Positions 15,979-25,193 of a stretch of 64,000 nucleotides of DNA are shown here, one piece after another (the first letter of the stretch is position 1; each line of letters begins with the position of its first letter). Source of the DNA: an uncultured Alphaproteobacteria bacterium (GTDB taxonomy: Bacteria; Pseudomonadota; Alphaproteobacteria; Rs-D84); the NCBI GenBank assembly GCA_944392535.1, contig CALXWY010000001.1:62001-126000 (forward strand). Reading direction: 5' to 3'. The notes beneath the pieces were generated by a model. It was not told the origin of the DNA. It did no database searches and saw only the letters and a program-made list of their open reading frames with translations. A program made the translations under genes and the position numbers.

Positions 15979-16722
15979 TTATTGTTGTAATTCACGTTCA
16001 TCGCGCGGCACACGCCCATCGTACGTTATCCGACCATCATAAATATGAATCAAACGATTTGAATATTGGGCGATTTCAAATTCGTGTGTAATCATTACAA
16101 TCGTTATGCCCATTTCTTGATTTAATTTCTTAAAGAAACTTAAAATATCATTTCCCATTTTACTGTCCAGCGCGCCGGTTGGTTCGTCGGCCAGTATTAA
16201 TTTTGGGTCGCCCGCCAATGCACGGGCAATGGCAACGCGCTGTTTCATACCGCCCGACAATTGTGTTGGTAAATACGATTCAAAATTTTCCAATCCAACA
16301 CGACGCAGCATTTCACGCGCGCGCGATATACGTTCATCCATCGGCAATCCACGGTACATTAACGGTAACATAACATTATCCAAAACACTGCGCTTGGACA
16401 GCAAATTAAATTGCTGGAACACAAATCCAATATATTCGTTGCGCACCAAGGCCAATTCATCCGATGACAAATGCGTTACATCTTTGCCGTATAATTCATA
16501 TGTGCCACTGGTTGGTGTGTCCAGTGCGCCGATAATATTCATACATGTGGATTTACCACTGCCCGATGGGCCCATGATTGATACAAATTCACCCTGGTTG
16601 ACATCAAATGTTATATCAAACAAAACCTGTTGTTCGCCGCCCATTTCAACGGGAAAACTTTTACAGATTTTTTTCATAGAAATGATTTTTACATCATCTG
16701 ATTTAGTGGATTTTTTCGTCAT
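15979..16722 (-). CDS. MacB/LolD-type ABC transporter ATP-binding protein
   Basis: A 247-residue ATPase with Walker A GPSGSGKST, signature LSGGMKQRVAIARAL and Walker B LILADEPTGALD, the last typical of the MacB/LolD group. The signature has Met-Lys in place of the usual Gln-Gln/Gln-Lys. In MacB the ATPase and permease are one chain; here they are separate genes, as in LolCDE or many efflux operons. The ATG at 16720-16722 is preceded by a perfect 17-bp-spaced promoter; a longer frame would cross that promoter and is rejected. Confidence 0.93.
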   Translation of the reverse strand: MTKKSTKSDDVKIISMKKICKSFPVEMGGEQQVLFDITFDVNQGEFVSIMGPSGSGKSTCMNIIGALDTPTSGTYELYGKDVTHLSSDELALVRNEYIGFVFQQFNLLSKRSVLDNVMLPLMYRGLPMDERISRAREMLRRVGLENFESYLPTQLSGGMKQRVAIARALAGDPKLILADEPTGALDSKMGNDILSFFKKLNQEMGITIVMITHEFEIAQYSNRLIHIYDGRITYDGRVPRDERELQQ

Positions 16723-16747
16723 TCTACATTCTCTTGCTGTCCGGCGG

Positions 16748-16776
16748 ATTATATCATCTTTTTCATAAAATTGCAA
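16748..16776 (-). promoter_or_regulatory. Promoter of the ABC ATPase-permease operon
   Basis: On the minus strand TTGCAA (16771-16776), 17-bp spacer, TATAAT (16748-16753), with TGA just before the -10. Confidence 0.78.
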
Positions 16777-16856
16777 AAAATTACGCCCAAGAATCGCATG
16801 GTCCGCATCGTGCCAGCCGGCTGTTTCTTGGTTACAAGTATAAAAACGATGTAAAA

Positions 16857-16882
16857 AAAACACCGGCATTTACCGGTGTTTT
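16857..16882 (-). terminator. Terminator after macA-like gene
   Basis: CACCGG-CATTTA-CCGGTG stem-loop, then TTTTTTTTAC on the minus strand. It separates tolC-macA from the ATPase-permease pair. Confidence 0.85.
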
Positions 16883-16888
16883 TGTGGA

Positions 16889-18064
16889 TTACATTGGTGG
16901 CCCCATCCGCGCCGATCCGGACGACGCCAATCCATATCGTCCAAATATAACCCGGTCACCATCTTGGATATCATCAGAAATGATTTCTGTTTCTGTGGCT
17001 GTGACCAGTCCTTTTTCATACGGCACCAATATAACTGTTTGATTACCATCAACATTACGCTGTATCGCCAAATGATCAGATGGCGTCGCGTCACCCGCAT
17101 CTGGGACAATACCGTCAAAATTACGCAATATCAGCGCGGAATTTTGCACTTTCCATACATCTGTTTTTTCTGAAATTAAAATCGTCACAAATGCTGTCAT
17201 ACCGGGTTTCAAGCGTAAATCGGAATTATCAACATCAATAACCACAGTATACACAACAACATTTGATGTGACTGTTGGTGATAAACGAACCTGGCGAACA
17301 AATCCTTCAAATGTTTGTGTTGGATATGCATCAACCGTGAATGTTACGGGCAAGCCTTCGGTAATCATACCAATATCCGCTTCGGATACAGCGGTTTCAA
17401 TCTGCATTTTTGATAAATCTTCGGCAATTTCAAACAAATCAGGCGTTTGGAATGATGCGGCAACTGTCTGGCCGACATCAACCTGGCGCGATATAACCGT
17501 GCCATCAACCGGTGATGTAATCGTGGCATAGCCCAGATTTGTGACCGCACGATCATATTGAGATTGCATGCGATTAACCGATTGTTCGGCCTGTTCATAC
17601 GTTGTCAACGATTGTTCCAGTTCCGCGCGCGCAATAAAACCATCTTCATACAGACTTTTATTACGTTCGTATTCGCTTTTTGCGTAATTACGCTGGGATT
17701 CTGCACTGACCAAAGATGCTTTCGCTTCATCAACCGACGCCTGTAACACCGATGGTTCAATTTCCAACAGAACATCGCCTTTTTTAACCTTGGAATTATA
17801 ATCAACATAAATTGCTTCTATGGTGCCACTGACCTGGGAACCGACTTTAATTGTATTTAATGGTTGAATTTCACCTGTGGCGGTTACAACCTGGCGCAAA
17901 TCACCGCGATAAATGGCCGCTGTGGCAAAGCCCGTCCCCTGGGCATCAGAACCACGTCCGACAAAATACACTGTTGCAACCACAACCAATATAAACAGTA
18001 TAATCCACCATTTACGGCGTTTAACCCACGCCCAAAAACCACGTTTCTTTGTGTCGTTATTCAT
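16889..18064 (-). CDS. macA: MacA-like periplasmic adaptor (membrane fusion protein)
   Basis: This adaptor links an inner-membrane ABC pump to TolC. After a single membrane anchor (WWIILFILVVVATVYFVG, about residues 15-32) come the biotinyl-lipoyl half-motifs (GEIQPLNTIKVGSQVSGTIEAIYV and ITSPVDGTVISRQVDVGQTV), an alpha-helical hairpin between them, and a beta-barrel domain. It is 391 residues, typical for MacA. The ATG at 18062-18064 has AGGAGGG 7 nt upstream and overlaps the tolC stop by 8 nt. Together with the next two genes it forms a complete tripartite system. Confidence 0.92.
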   Translation of the reverse strand: MNNDTKKRGFWAWVKRRKWWIILFILVVVATVYFVGRGSDAQGTGFATAAIYRGDLRQVVTATGEIQPLNTIKVGSQVSGTIEAIYVDYNSKVKKGDVLLEIEPSVLQASVDEAKASLVSAESQRNYAKSEYERNKSLYEDGFIARAELEQSLTTYEQAEQSVNRMQSQYDRAVTNLGYATITSPVDGTVISRQVDVGQTVAASFQTPDLFEIAEDLSKMQIETAVSEADIGMITEGLPVTFTVDAYPTQTFEGFVRQVRLSPTVTSNVVVYTVVIDVDNSDLRLKPGMTAFVTILISEKTDVWKVQNSALILRNFDGIVPDAGDATPSDHLAIQRNVDGNQTVILVPYEKGLVTATETEIISDDIQDGDRVIFGRYGLASSGSARMGPPM

Positions 18065-19391
18065 TGACGATACCCTCCTCAATCAAACCGTCTTTGATAT
18101 CACCGATGGCCAAAGCCAGTGCGGCGCGTTTTGTGAACAAATCATATTTAGCGGCATTATTTTGCTTGTGCGCATCCGCCAAATCTGCCAAAGCCTGTTG
18201 CCAATCCAACATTGTGGCCTTGCCAACCTTGTACATGCCGGCGGTAACGTTTTCCGTTTCCTGGGCCGACGCAAGTAATGTTTCTGTTTGTTTTAATACA
18301 GTCTGGGCCGTTTTATAGTTTTGATATGCACTGAACACATCCAGCATCGCATTATCCGTCGTTTGGCGTTCTTGTTCAATTGCGCGTTCATAATTTGCCT
18401 GGGCGGCGCGACTGTTGTAAAAATTTGAAAATCCGGTAAATATCGGCATAGATGCACGAATACCGATACTGCCACTCCATTCATCTTGGCCGGCATTGTA
18501 AACATCGGATGGGATGTTGTTCCACGACAAACTGCCACTGGCAGAAATCGTCGGCAGATTCGCCAGAAATGTGCTGTTTCTGCGGTGCCATGCAGCGTCT
18601 TTGTTTGCAGATGCACGCAACAGGTCAGGGCGTTTTTCCCGCGCAATTTCAATTAACTCATCAATACTTTGATTTTCTGTTTCGGAACCAAATTCCGCCG
18701 GCATATCCGCGATTTTGATTTCTTGATCAGCAGGAAATGCCAGTTTTGCCAACAATGTACCCTTGGCAATTTCGCGATTATTCTTTGCGCGTTCCAGTTC
18801 CAGTTCACTGCTGGCCAATGTGACGTCGGCCTTTAATACATCGGCCTTGGCCACAGCACCAGCATTAAACTTTTTATCGGCCGTATCCTTGGCCGTTTTG
18901 GACACCTGTTGTACGGCACGCGCCGTCATAACGTCTGCATCGGCGTTCAACAGGGCATAATATGCGCCAATGACACTGTATACGTAATTTTGCACCGATT
19001 CGCTGTAATCAAAACCAGTCGCACGCCACGTGGCAATTAATTGATTCACATCGGACAAACGCTTGCCAAAATCAAATATCAAATATGATGCCGAAATTGA
19101 CGCCCCATATGACCATGTATCAAATTCACGATTTCTGTACGGCAAACTGGCAGATGCAGATGCACTGACCGATGGCAAATATTGTGAATATCCGGCATTT
19201 TTATTGAAACGCGCCGATTCCAGTGACAGATACGCCGCCGCCGTTTCTGGATTACGACATAATCCCAATTCAATGACCTGTTGCAGGGTCAATTCACCGT
19301 CCGGCACCGTTGTCATCGTACGACAGTTTTCATCCGCGGCAAATGCCCCAAATGGCAGCATAGTTGCCAGAATAACAAATATTTTCTTCAT
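18057..19391 (-). CDS. tolC: TolC-family outer-membrane efflux protein
   Basis: A 444-residue outer-membrane channel with signal peptide (cleavage near FGAFA) and two OEP repeats. Each repeat has long helices, such as SLESARFNKNAGYSQYLP and DAKFNAGAV-type sequence (KKFNAGAVAKADVLKADVTL). Trimers form the outer-membrane barrel and periplasmic tunnel for export. It is the first gene of an operon with macA, overlapping it by 8 nt. An extended -10 lies about 25 bp upstream. It may also serve other exporters, as TolC does elsewhere. Confidence 0.93.
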   Translation of the reverse strand: MKKIFVILATMLPFGAFAADENCRTMTTVPDGELTLQQVIELGLCRNPETAAAYLSLESARFNKNAGYSQYLPSVSASASASLPYRNREFDTWSYGASISASYLIFDFGKRLSDVNQLIATWRATGFDYSESVQNYVYSVIGAYYALLNADADVMTARAVQQVSKTAKDTADKKFNAGAVAKADVLKADVTLASSELELERAKNNREIAKGTLLAKLAFPADQEIKIADMPAEFGSETENQSIDELIEIAREKRPDLLRASANKDAAWHRRNSTFLANLPTISASGSLSWNNIPSDVYNAGQDEWSGSIGIRASMPIFTGFSNFYNSRAAQANYERAIEQERQTTDNAMLDVFSAYQNYKTAQTVLKQTETLLASAQETENVTAGMYKVGKATMLDWQQALADLADAHKQNNAAKYDLFTKRAALALAIGDIKDGLIEEGIVNE

Positions 19392-19412
19392 GAATTAAAC
19401 TCTCTCGCGTTA

Positions 19413-19421
19413 ATTATATCA
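19413..19421 (-). promoter_or_regulatory. Extended -10 of the tolC-macA operon
   Basis: TGA-TATAAT on the minus strand, 22 bp before the tolC ATG; no good -35. Confidence 0.5.
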
Positions 19422-19487
19422 CACATATTACAATTTTTATGTTGAATTACAAATTTTTTTTGCTTAGTATGTTTGCACATAATCGTT

Positions 19488-19561
19488 GGCCTGGTGGCAG
19501 AGTGGTTATGCAGAGGACTGCAAATCCTTGTATGCCGGTTCGATTCCGACCCAGGCCTCCA
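19488..19561 (+). tRNA. tRNA-Cys (anticodon GCA)
   Basis: Acceptor GGCCTGG/CCAGGCC, anticodon loop CTGCAAA (GCA), T arm CCGGTTCGATTCCGA, discriminator U73 as expected for tRNA-Cys, encoded CCA. 74 nt. Confidence 0.96.
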
Positions 19562-19569
19562 AATATTTA

Positions 19570-19596
19570 AGCCGGCGTTTTGCCGGTGTTTTTTTT
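19570..19596 (+). terminator. Terminator of tRNA-Cys
   Basis: CCGGC-GTTTT-GCCGG stem followed by TGTTTTTTTTG. Confidence 0.85.
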
Positions 19597-19601
19597 GTAT
19601 T

Positions 19602-19629
19602 AAAAATGCCGGCATTTGCCGGCATTTTT
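19602..19629. terminator. Bidirectional terminator after mreB
   Basis: Perfect 12-bp stem AAAAATGCCGGC/GCCGGCATTTTT with ATTT loop, 7 bp after the mreB stop on the minus strand. Confidence 0.88.
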
Positions 19630-19635
19630 ACCGCA

Positions 19636-20763
<1,128 letters not shown>

Positions 20764-20801
20764 TTATTTGCATATATTTTTATTTTGATAATATATACGG
20801 C

Positions 20802-21146
20802 ATGAGAAATACGATAAAAAAGCATATTGACTTTGCAATATCTGACCAAGACGTGAATGCACGCAGTGCATTTTTCTTTGTCCGTGCACGCACAGCCAAA
20901 TTCCCAGATAATCCACGATATGGCCTGGTTGTGACAAAACGTACATTCAAATTGGCCGTTCACAGAAATCGCGCCAAGCGTTTATTACGCGACTGGATTA
21001 TGTTTAATGAAAAGCATATGTGCCGTGATATGGATTATGTATTTATCGCACGTCATCCTATTTTAGATGCATCGCGCGACGATGGACGTGCGGCGATGCG
21101 TCGGGCATTGCACTATATAAAAAAAACACATGCAACACAAAAATAA
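20802..21146 (+). CDS. rnpA: Ribonuclease P protein component
   Basis: RnpA helps the RNase P RNA cut 5' leaders from pre-tRNAs. The 114-residue protein has the central RNR motif in [14 protein letters not shown] and the start [29 protein letters not shown] typical of the family. It diverges from mreB and overlaps yidD by 17 nt. The usual upstream gene rpmH (L34) is not present before it, which is unusual. Confidence 0.92.
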   Translation: MRNTIKKHIDFAISDQDVNARSAFFFVRARTAKFPDNPRYGLVVTKRTFKLAVHRNRAKRLLRDWIMFNEKHMCRDMDYVFIARHPILDASRDDGRAAMRRALHYIKKTHATQK

Positions 21147-21369
21147 AAGCATCGCTGTACGTGCCGCAATCGCAATGGTTAAAATGTATCAATCATGCAT
21201 TTCACCGTTTTTTGGCGGGCGTGCCGCATGTCGTTTTATCCCGTCATGCAGTGAATATACCCGCCAGGCAATTGAAAAATATGGTCTGGTTCGCGGCACA
21301 ATAATGGGAATCCGCCGAATATTGCGCTGTCGGCCGGGTGGGGGATTTGGTTATGACCCCGTCCCTTGA
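21130..21369 (+). CDS. yidD: Membrane protein insertion efficiency factor YidD
   Basis: YidD is a small peripheral inner-membrane protein that aids YidC-dependent insertion. The 79 residues contain the full signature: [33 protein letters not shown] and [12 protein letters not shown]. It overlaps rnpA by 17 nt, the conserved rnpA-yidD-yidC order, but yidC is replaced here by accB. The accB promoter overlaps its stop codon. Confidence 0.93.
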   Translation: MQHKNKSIAVRAAIAMVKMYQSCISPFFGGRAACRFIPSCSEYTRQAIEKYGLVRGTIMGIRRILRCRPGGGFGYDPVP

Positions 21370-21393
21370 CATCGTGCCTGATTGTGGTAAAAT
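21366..21393 (+). promoter_or_regulatory. Promoter of accB-accC
   Basis: TTGACA (21366-21371) overlaps the yidD stop; 16-bp spacer; TAAAAT (21388-21393), 39 bp before the accB ATG. Confidence 0.68.
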
Positions 21394-21431
21394 TCCAGTC
21401 ACATTGATTAGTTTATATAAAAGGATACAAA

Positions 21432-21887
21432 ATGTCATTTCGTGCAACCGTTGAATCTATGTCAAAAATTATGGATGAAATGGGGATTACAGAACTGGAT
21501 CTGGAACGCCAATTCTTGTTCGGCGTATATCGTAAACATATTCATTTATCAAAACAACAAGGATCGGCCACGGTCGCAATGCCGAATTTTCCGGTGGCGT
21601 CTGAATCAAAAAACACAAACAGTGAACCCGCCGGTGATGATGAAAAAATCAGCGGGTATGCGTTAAAGTCACCAATGGTCGGGGTTGCATATTTGGCCCC
21701 AGAACCGGGCGCAAAACCATTTACATCGGTCGGTGCACAAATCAAGGCCGGTGACACTGTCGCATTGATAGAGGCAATGAAAACATTTAACCCAATCAAA
21801 TCTGATAAAGATGGCGTGGTCAAAGAAATTTTGGTATCTGATGGCCAGGCCGTTGAATTTGACCAACCAATAATTGTTATTGAATAG
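21432..21887 (+). CDS. accB: Biotin carboxyl carrier protein of acetyl-CoA carboxylase
   Basis: AccB carries the biotin that is carboxylated by AccC and used to make malonyl-CoA, the first step of fatty acid synthesis. The C-terminal biotinyl domain has IEAMKTFNPIKSD, with the biotinylated Lys117, and the thumb region KSPMVGVAYLAPEPGAKPF (about residues 78-96). The N-terminal region has ITELDLERQF. It is 151 residues, normal. accC follows after 8 nt. Confidence 0.95.
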   Translation: MSFRATVESMSKIMDEMGITELDLERQFLFGVYRKHIHLSKQQGSATVAMPNFPVASESKNTNSEPAGDDEKISGYALKSPMVGVAYLAPEPGAKPFTSVGAQIKAGDTVALIEAMKTFNPIKSDKDGVVKEILVSDGQAVEFDQPIIVIE

Positions 21888-21895
21888 TTTATAAA

Positions 21896-23308
21896 ATGTC
21901 ACAAATTAAAAAAGTCTTGATTGCAAATCGTGGTGAAATTGCACTGCGGATAATTCGTGCATGTCGCGATATGGGAATACGTACTGTCGCGGTGTATTCA
22001 ACCGTTGATAAAAACGCAATGCATGTTCAACTGGCCGATGAATCTGTGTGTATTGGTCCCGGCCCGTCCAAGGATTCTTATCTGAACGAATCTGCGATAT
22101 TAACGGCGGCATTGTTGACCAACGCTGATGCAATTCATCCAGGATACGGATTTTTATCAGAACGTGCGGATTTTGCCCAAAAGGTTGAACAGCATGGATT
22201 GATTTGGATTGGCCCATCGGCGGCAATGATTGAACAAATGGGCGACAAGGTTAATGCCAAGCAAACTGCAATCAAATGTGGGTTGCCGGTGGTACCGGGT
22301 TCTGACGGCGCGGTTGAAACATTGGAAGATGCACTTTCATGGGCGGAAAAAATTGGATATCCTGTGATGTTAAAGGCCGCGGCCGGTGGCGGTGGGCGTG
22401 GAATACGTCCCGTAATGTCCCCAGACGATATGGCCGAAGCGTTCCAGATGACCAAGAACGAAGCGAAATCGGGTTTTGGTGATGATACGCTGTATATGGA
22501 AAAATTACTGATGCATCCGCGCCATATTGAATTCCAGGTTCTGGGGGACAAACATGGAAACGTTGTAATTTTTGGTGAACGCGATTGTTCGTTACAGCGG
22601 AAAAATCAAAAGGTTATGGAAGAATGTCCGGCGGCAATTTTAACCCAAAAACAACGCGACGATATGATAGAAATCTGTAAAAACGCCGCAAAAAAAATGG
22701 GGTATGTGAATGCCGGTACGTTTGAATTCATGTTTGAAGAAGGCAAGTTCTATTTCTTGGAAATGAACACCCGGCTGCAAGTTGAACATCCGGTAACAGA
22801 AATGGTATATGGTGTTGATTTGGTACGCGAACAAATCCGTATCGCCGCCGGCGAAAAGTTGGGATATACCCAATCAAACGTCGTGCCACACGGTCATGCA
22901 ATTGAATTTCGTATTAATGCCGAAGACCCAGAAACGTTTATTCCAAATCCTGGGAAAATCACATTGTATGCACCGTCTGGTGGATTGGGGGTACGCGTAG
23001 ACAGCGCGGTATATACTGGATACACAATTCCGCCAACATACGATTCTATGATTGCCAAATTAATTGTTCATGCCCCCAGTCGTGCGGCATGCATCATGCG
23101 CGCCGGACGTGCACTGGATGAATTTGTCATAGAAGGTGTCAAAACAACAATTCCGTTACAGCAAAAACTGTTAAAGAATCGTGATGTTAAAACACTGAAT
23201 TTTGACAATCATTGGTTGGAATCTTATTTGAAATCTGAAACAGAAAACAAAACGGTAAAGCAAAAAAAGACAAAAAAACACACAGATAAAGATTCCGATG
23301 AACAGTAA
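21896..23308 (+). CDS. accC: Acetyl-CoA carboxylase, biotin carboxylase subunit
   Basis: AccC uses ATP and bicarbonate to carboxylate biotin on AccB. It starts with the N-terminal domain KVLIANRGEIALRIIRACRD, has the ATP-grasp loop KAAAGGGGRGIRPV, and the active-site region EMNTRLQVEHPVTE. A Lys/Asp/Glu-rich tail of about 25 residues ends the 470-residue protein. It is the last gene of the accB operon and is followed by a bidirectional palindrome terminator. Confidence 0.96.
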   Translation: MSQIKKVLIANRGEIALRIIRACRDMGIRTVAVYSTVDKNAMHVQLADESVCIGPGPSKDSYLNESAILTAALLTNADAIHPGYGFLSERADFAQKVEQHGLIWIGPSAAMIEQMGDKVNAKQTAIKCGLPVVPGSDGAVETLEDALSWAEKIGYPVMLKAAAGGGGRGIRPVMSPDDMAEAFQMTKNEAKSGFGDDTLYMEKLLMHPRHIEFQVLGDKHGNVVIFGERDCSLQRKNQKVMEECPAAILTQKQRDDMIEICKNAAKKMGYVNAGTFEFMFEEGKFYFLEMNTRLQVEHPVTEMVYGVDLVREQIRIAAGEKLGYTQSNVVPHGHAIEFRINAEDPETFIPNPGKITLYAPSGGLGVRVDSAVYTGYTIPPTYDSMIAKLIVHAPSRAACIMRAGRALDEFVIEGVKTTIPLQQKLLKNRDVKTLNFDNHWLESYLKSETENKTVKQKKTKKHTDKDSDEQ

Positions 23309-23310
23309 AA

Positions 23311-23338
23311 AAAATACCGGCATTTACCGGTATTTTTT
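23311..23338. terminator. Bidirectional terminator between accC and sspB
   Basis: AAAATACCGG-CATTTA-CCGGTATTTT, then TTTT on the plus strand and T-rich on the minus strand. Confidence 0.88.
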
Positions 23339-23803
23339 TTACTTATTTTTATTCTTTCTGAATTCATCCAGTGAAATAACACGGCCGGCATCGGTGGCGG
23401 TATTTTTTTCTTCCAGTGGCAGTTCCATGTCATTGTCGGCCAAATTTGTCGCGCCATTGGGATGAAATGACAACATAAAATCAACCGATGGATCTTTGAA
23501 TTCAACCAGCGCAGAAAACGGCACACGAATAAAAAATGGCCGCCCATCAAATGTCAGTTGTACCCCAAATTCTTTATCTGATACGTGTAAATTATTATAT
23601 GAATATTGCAATACAATTGTCATGATATCGGGGTATCGTATACGCAAAAAATCCGGCAATACAACCCCCGGGGCCCGCGTTTTGAACGTGATGTAAAAAT
23701 GCGTACCATCACCCAAACCATTAAACTGGGCATGTATCAGGGCATCTTTTACAACAGATTTTAGTGCGTTATCCAGTAATGTTTGATAGTCAATCTTGCT
23801 CAT
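23339..23803 (-). CDS. sspB: Alpha-type SspB, ClpXP proteolysis adaptor
   Basis: SspB delivers ssrA-tagged and other substrates to ClpXP. The 154-residue protein matches the alphaproteobacterial subfamily: ALIHAQ...HFYITFKTRAPGVVLPDFLR, YPDIMTIVLQYSYNNLHV and the strand DGRPFFIRVPFSALVEFKDPS. The C-terminal tail ends RVISLDEFRKNKNK, the likely ClpX-binding tail (conserved Val/Ile-Leu-Asp-X-Phe type). The gene starts 3 nt after the recF stop, with GGAAG as ribosome binding site. Confidence 0.88.
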   Translation of the reverse strand: MSKIDYQTLLDNALKSVVKDALIHAQFNGLGDGTHFYITFKTRAPGVVLPDFLRIRYPDIMTIVLQYSYNNLHVSDKEFGVQLTFDGRPFFIRVPFSALVEFKDPSVDFMLSFHPNGATNLADNDMELPLEEKNTATDAGRVISLDEFRKNKNK

Positions 23804-23806
23804 ATT

Positions 23807-24889
23807 TCACTTCCTGGGAACCAGTATATTATTTATTTCACCATCCTTGCAAGCAACAAATACAGAATTCGGAACATCGGAAAAAACATCTGGATCCAAA
23901 CCTGTGGCCCAAACTTGGGCGTTGGATTCGCCCAAATCATTAAACAATCGCGTACGCGCCCCAGAATCCAAGTGCGCTGCGGCTTCGTCCAATAATATCA
24001 GTGGTGTATGTTGTGTCTTGGCTTTAATTAATTTGGCATGCGCCAAAATCAAATTTAATAACACTGTTTTTTGTTGTCCCGTACTGGTTAATGCGGCCGG
24101 TAATTTCAGCACATGATTAAACACACCAAAATCAGACTTGTTTGGCCCATCTATCACCATTTTATCACCAATTAGTTCACGATTTTGGACCAGGTATTCC
24201 ATATATTTTCTTTCCACCGATGCACTGGGCATGCCATCTATTAACATCTGTTCCAGCATGCCAGACACACTGACCGCGCAATCAGATAAAAAATAATTTA
24301 ATTCGCCGGCATATTGTATGCGCGCCGATGCGACAGATACCGCGATACCGGCAATTTGTGCATCCAGCGCATCCAACCACTTTTTATCGCGACTGTTTTT
24401 CAACGCAAATGCACGTTCCGACATCAGTTTTGACAAACGTGCCCCACGTCCAGAATGCGCACCATCAAACCCAGATGCCAAACGATCAAAAAACGCGCGC
24501 CGTTCAGACGCCGCATCAACAAACAATCTGTCTTCACGCGGGGTTACCCACACCATACGCAAACGTGCGCCCAGATCTGTTAATGTTGCCACGTCGCCAT
24601 CAATACGCGCCCGCCGATTTGTATCCCCCGGCGAAAAGCACACAGATATTTCTGTATCATCATCCAGTACAGCATGAACAGAAAAACCGCCGTCACCATC
24701 AAAACGCGCGATATCGGTCATTGTTGCGCCGCGCATGCCACGGTCCCCAGACAGCATGGATACCGCTTCCAGTACTGCTGTTTTCCCCGCGCCATTGGGA
24801 CCGGTGATAATCACATTGCGACGTCCATGTGTGTTTATGCGACACATTTTATGATTACGAAAATTTGATAATGAAATCGTTTCTATCAT
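23807..24889 (-). CDS. recF: DNA replication and repair protein RecF
   Basis: RecF is an SMC-like ATPase that with RecOR loads RecA on gapped DNA. Walker A GPNGAGKTAVLEAV lies near residues 30-43, the signature TSTGQQKTVLLNLILA near 275, and Walker B LILLDEAAAHLD near 305. I place the start at the ATG at 24887-24889 (MIETISLSNFRNH). It is 360 residues. Its common neighbours dnaN and gyrB are not adjacent; instead it is coupled to sspB. Confidence 0.93.
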   Translation of the reverse strand: MIETISLSNFRNHKMCRINTHGRRNVIITGPNGAGKTAVLEAVSMLSGDRGMRGATMTDIARFDGDGGFSVHAVLDDDTEISVCFSPGDTNRRARIDGDVATLTDLGARLRMVWVTPREDRLFVDAASERRAFFDRLASGFDGAHSGRGARLSKLMSERAFALKNSRDKKWLDALDAQIAGIAVSVASARIQYAGELNYFLSDCAVSVSGMLEQMLIDGMPSASVERKYMEYLVQNRELIGDKMVIDGPNKSDFGVFNHVLKLPAALTSTGQQKTVLLNLILAHAKLIKAKTQHTPLILLDEAAAHLDSGARTRLFNDLGESNAQVWATGLDPDVFSDVPNSVFVACKDGEINNILVPRK

Positions 24890-24937
24890 GCAACGATAAT
24901 AACAAAACAAAAATAAAAATGCATAAATAAATTAATA

Positions 24938-24965
24938 TTGCAATCTGAATTTGCTTTGATATAAT
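24938..24965 (+). promoter_or_regulatory. Promoter of tRNA-Val(GAC)
   Basis: TTGCAA (24938-24943), 16-bp spacer, TATAAT (24960-24965) with TGA before the -10; 13 bp before the tRNA. Confidence 0.72.
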
Positions 24966-24978
24966 CGGAAACAGTCCT

Positions 24979-25055
24979 GGGTGGTTAGCTCAGTTGGTTA
25001 GAGCGTTACGTTGACATCGTAAAGGTCGTTGGTTCGAGTCCAATACCACCCACCA
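24979..25055 (+). tRNA. tRNA-Val (anticodon GAC)
   Basis: Acceptor GGGTGGT/ACCACCC, anticodon loop TTGACAT (GAC), T arm GTTGG-TTCGAGT-CCAAT, encoded CCA. 77 nt. Confidence 0.97.
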
Positions 25056-25145
25056 TTTGAATAATATGCAATATGTGATACATGTTGGAATTATAGTGAT
25101 GCGAATGTATAATTAATCTTGATAAAAAATTCTGACGGGATTCTT

Positions 25146-25165
25146 GGGCGCCCCGTTGGGCGCCC
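25146..25165 (+). promoter_or_regulatory. GC-rich hairpin just before metG
   Basis: GGGCGCCC-CGTT-GGGCGCCC, a perfect 8-bp stem, followed by ATATATTTTG. It lies about 30 bp before the metG ATG and after tRNA-Val. It may be the tRNA terminator or a leader hairpin that limits metG expression. Confidence 0.55.
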
Positions 25166-25193
25166 ATATATTTTGATAAAAAGGCATAAAGAC

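Noticed and set aside
25056..25193. T-box or riboswitch before metG
   Set aside because: Only one simple hairpin is seen; no T-box sequence or stem I/antiterminator layout, and T-boxes are not expected in this group.
25119..25193. Longer N terminus for MetG starting upstream
   Set aside because: It would translate the GC hairpin; the ATG at 25194 matches the family start and has a ribosome binding site.
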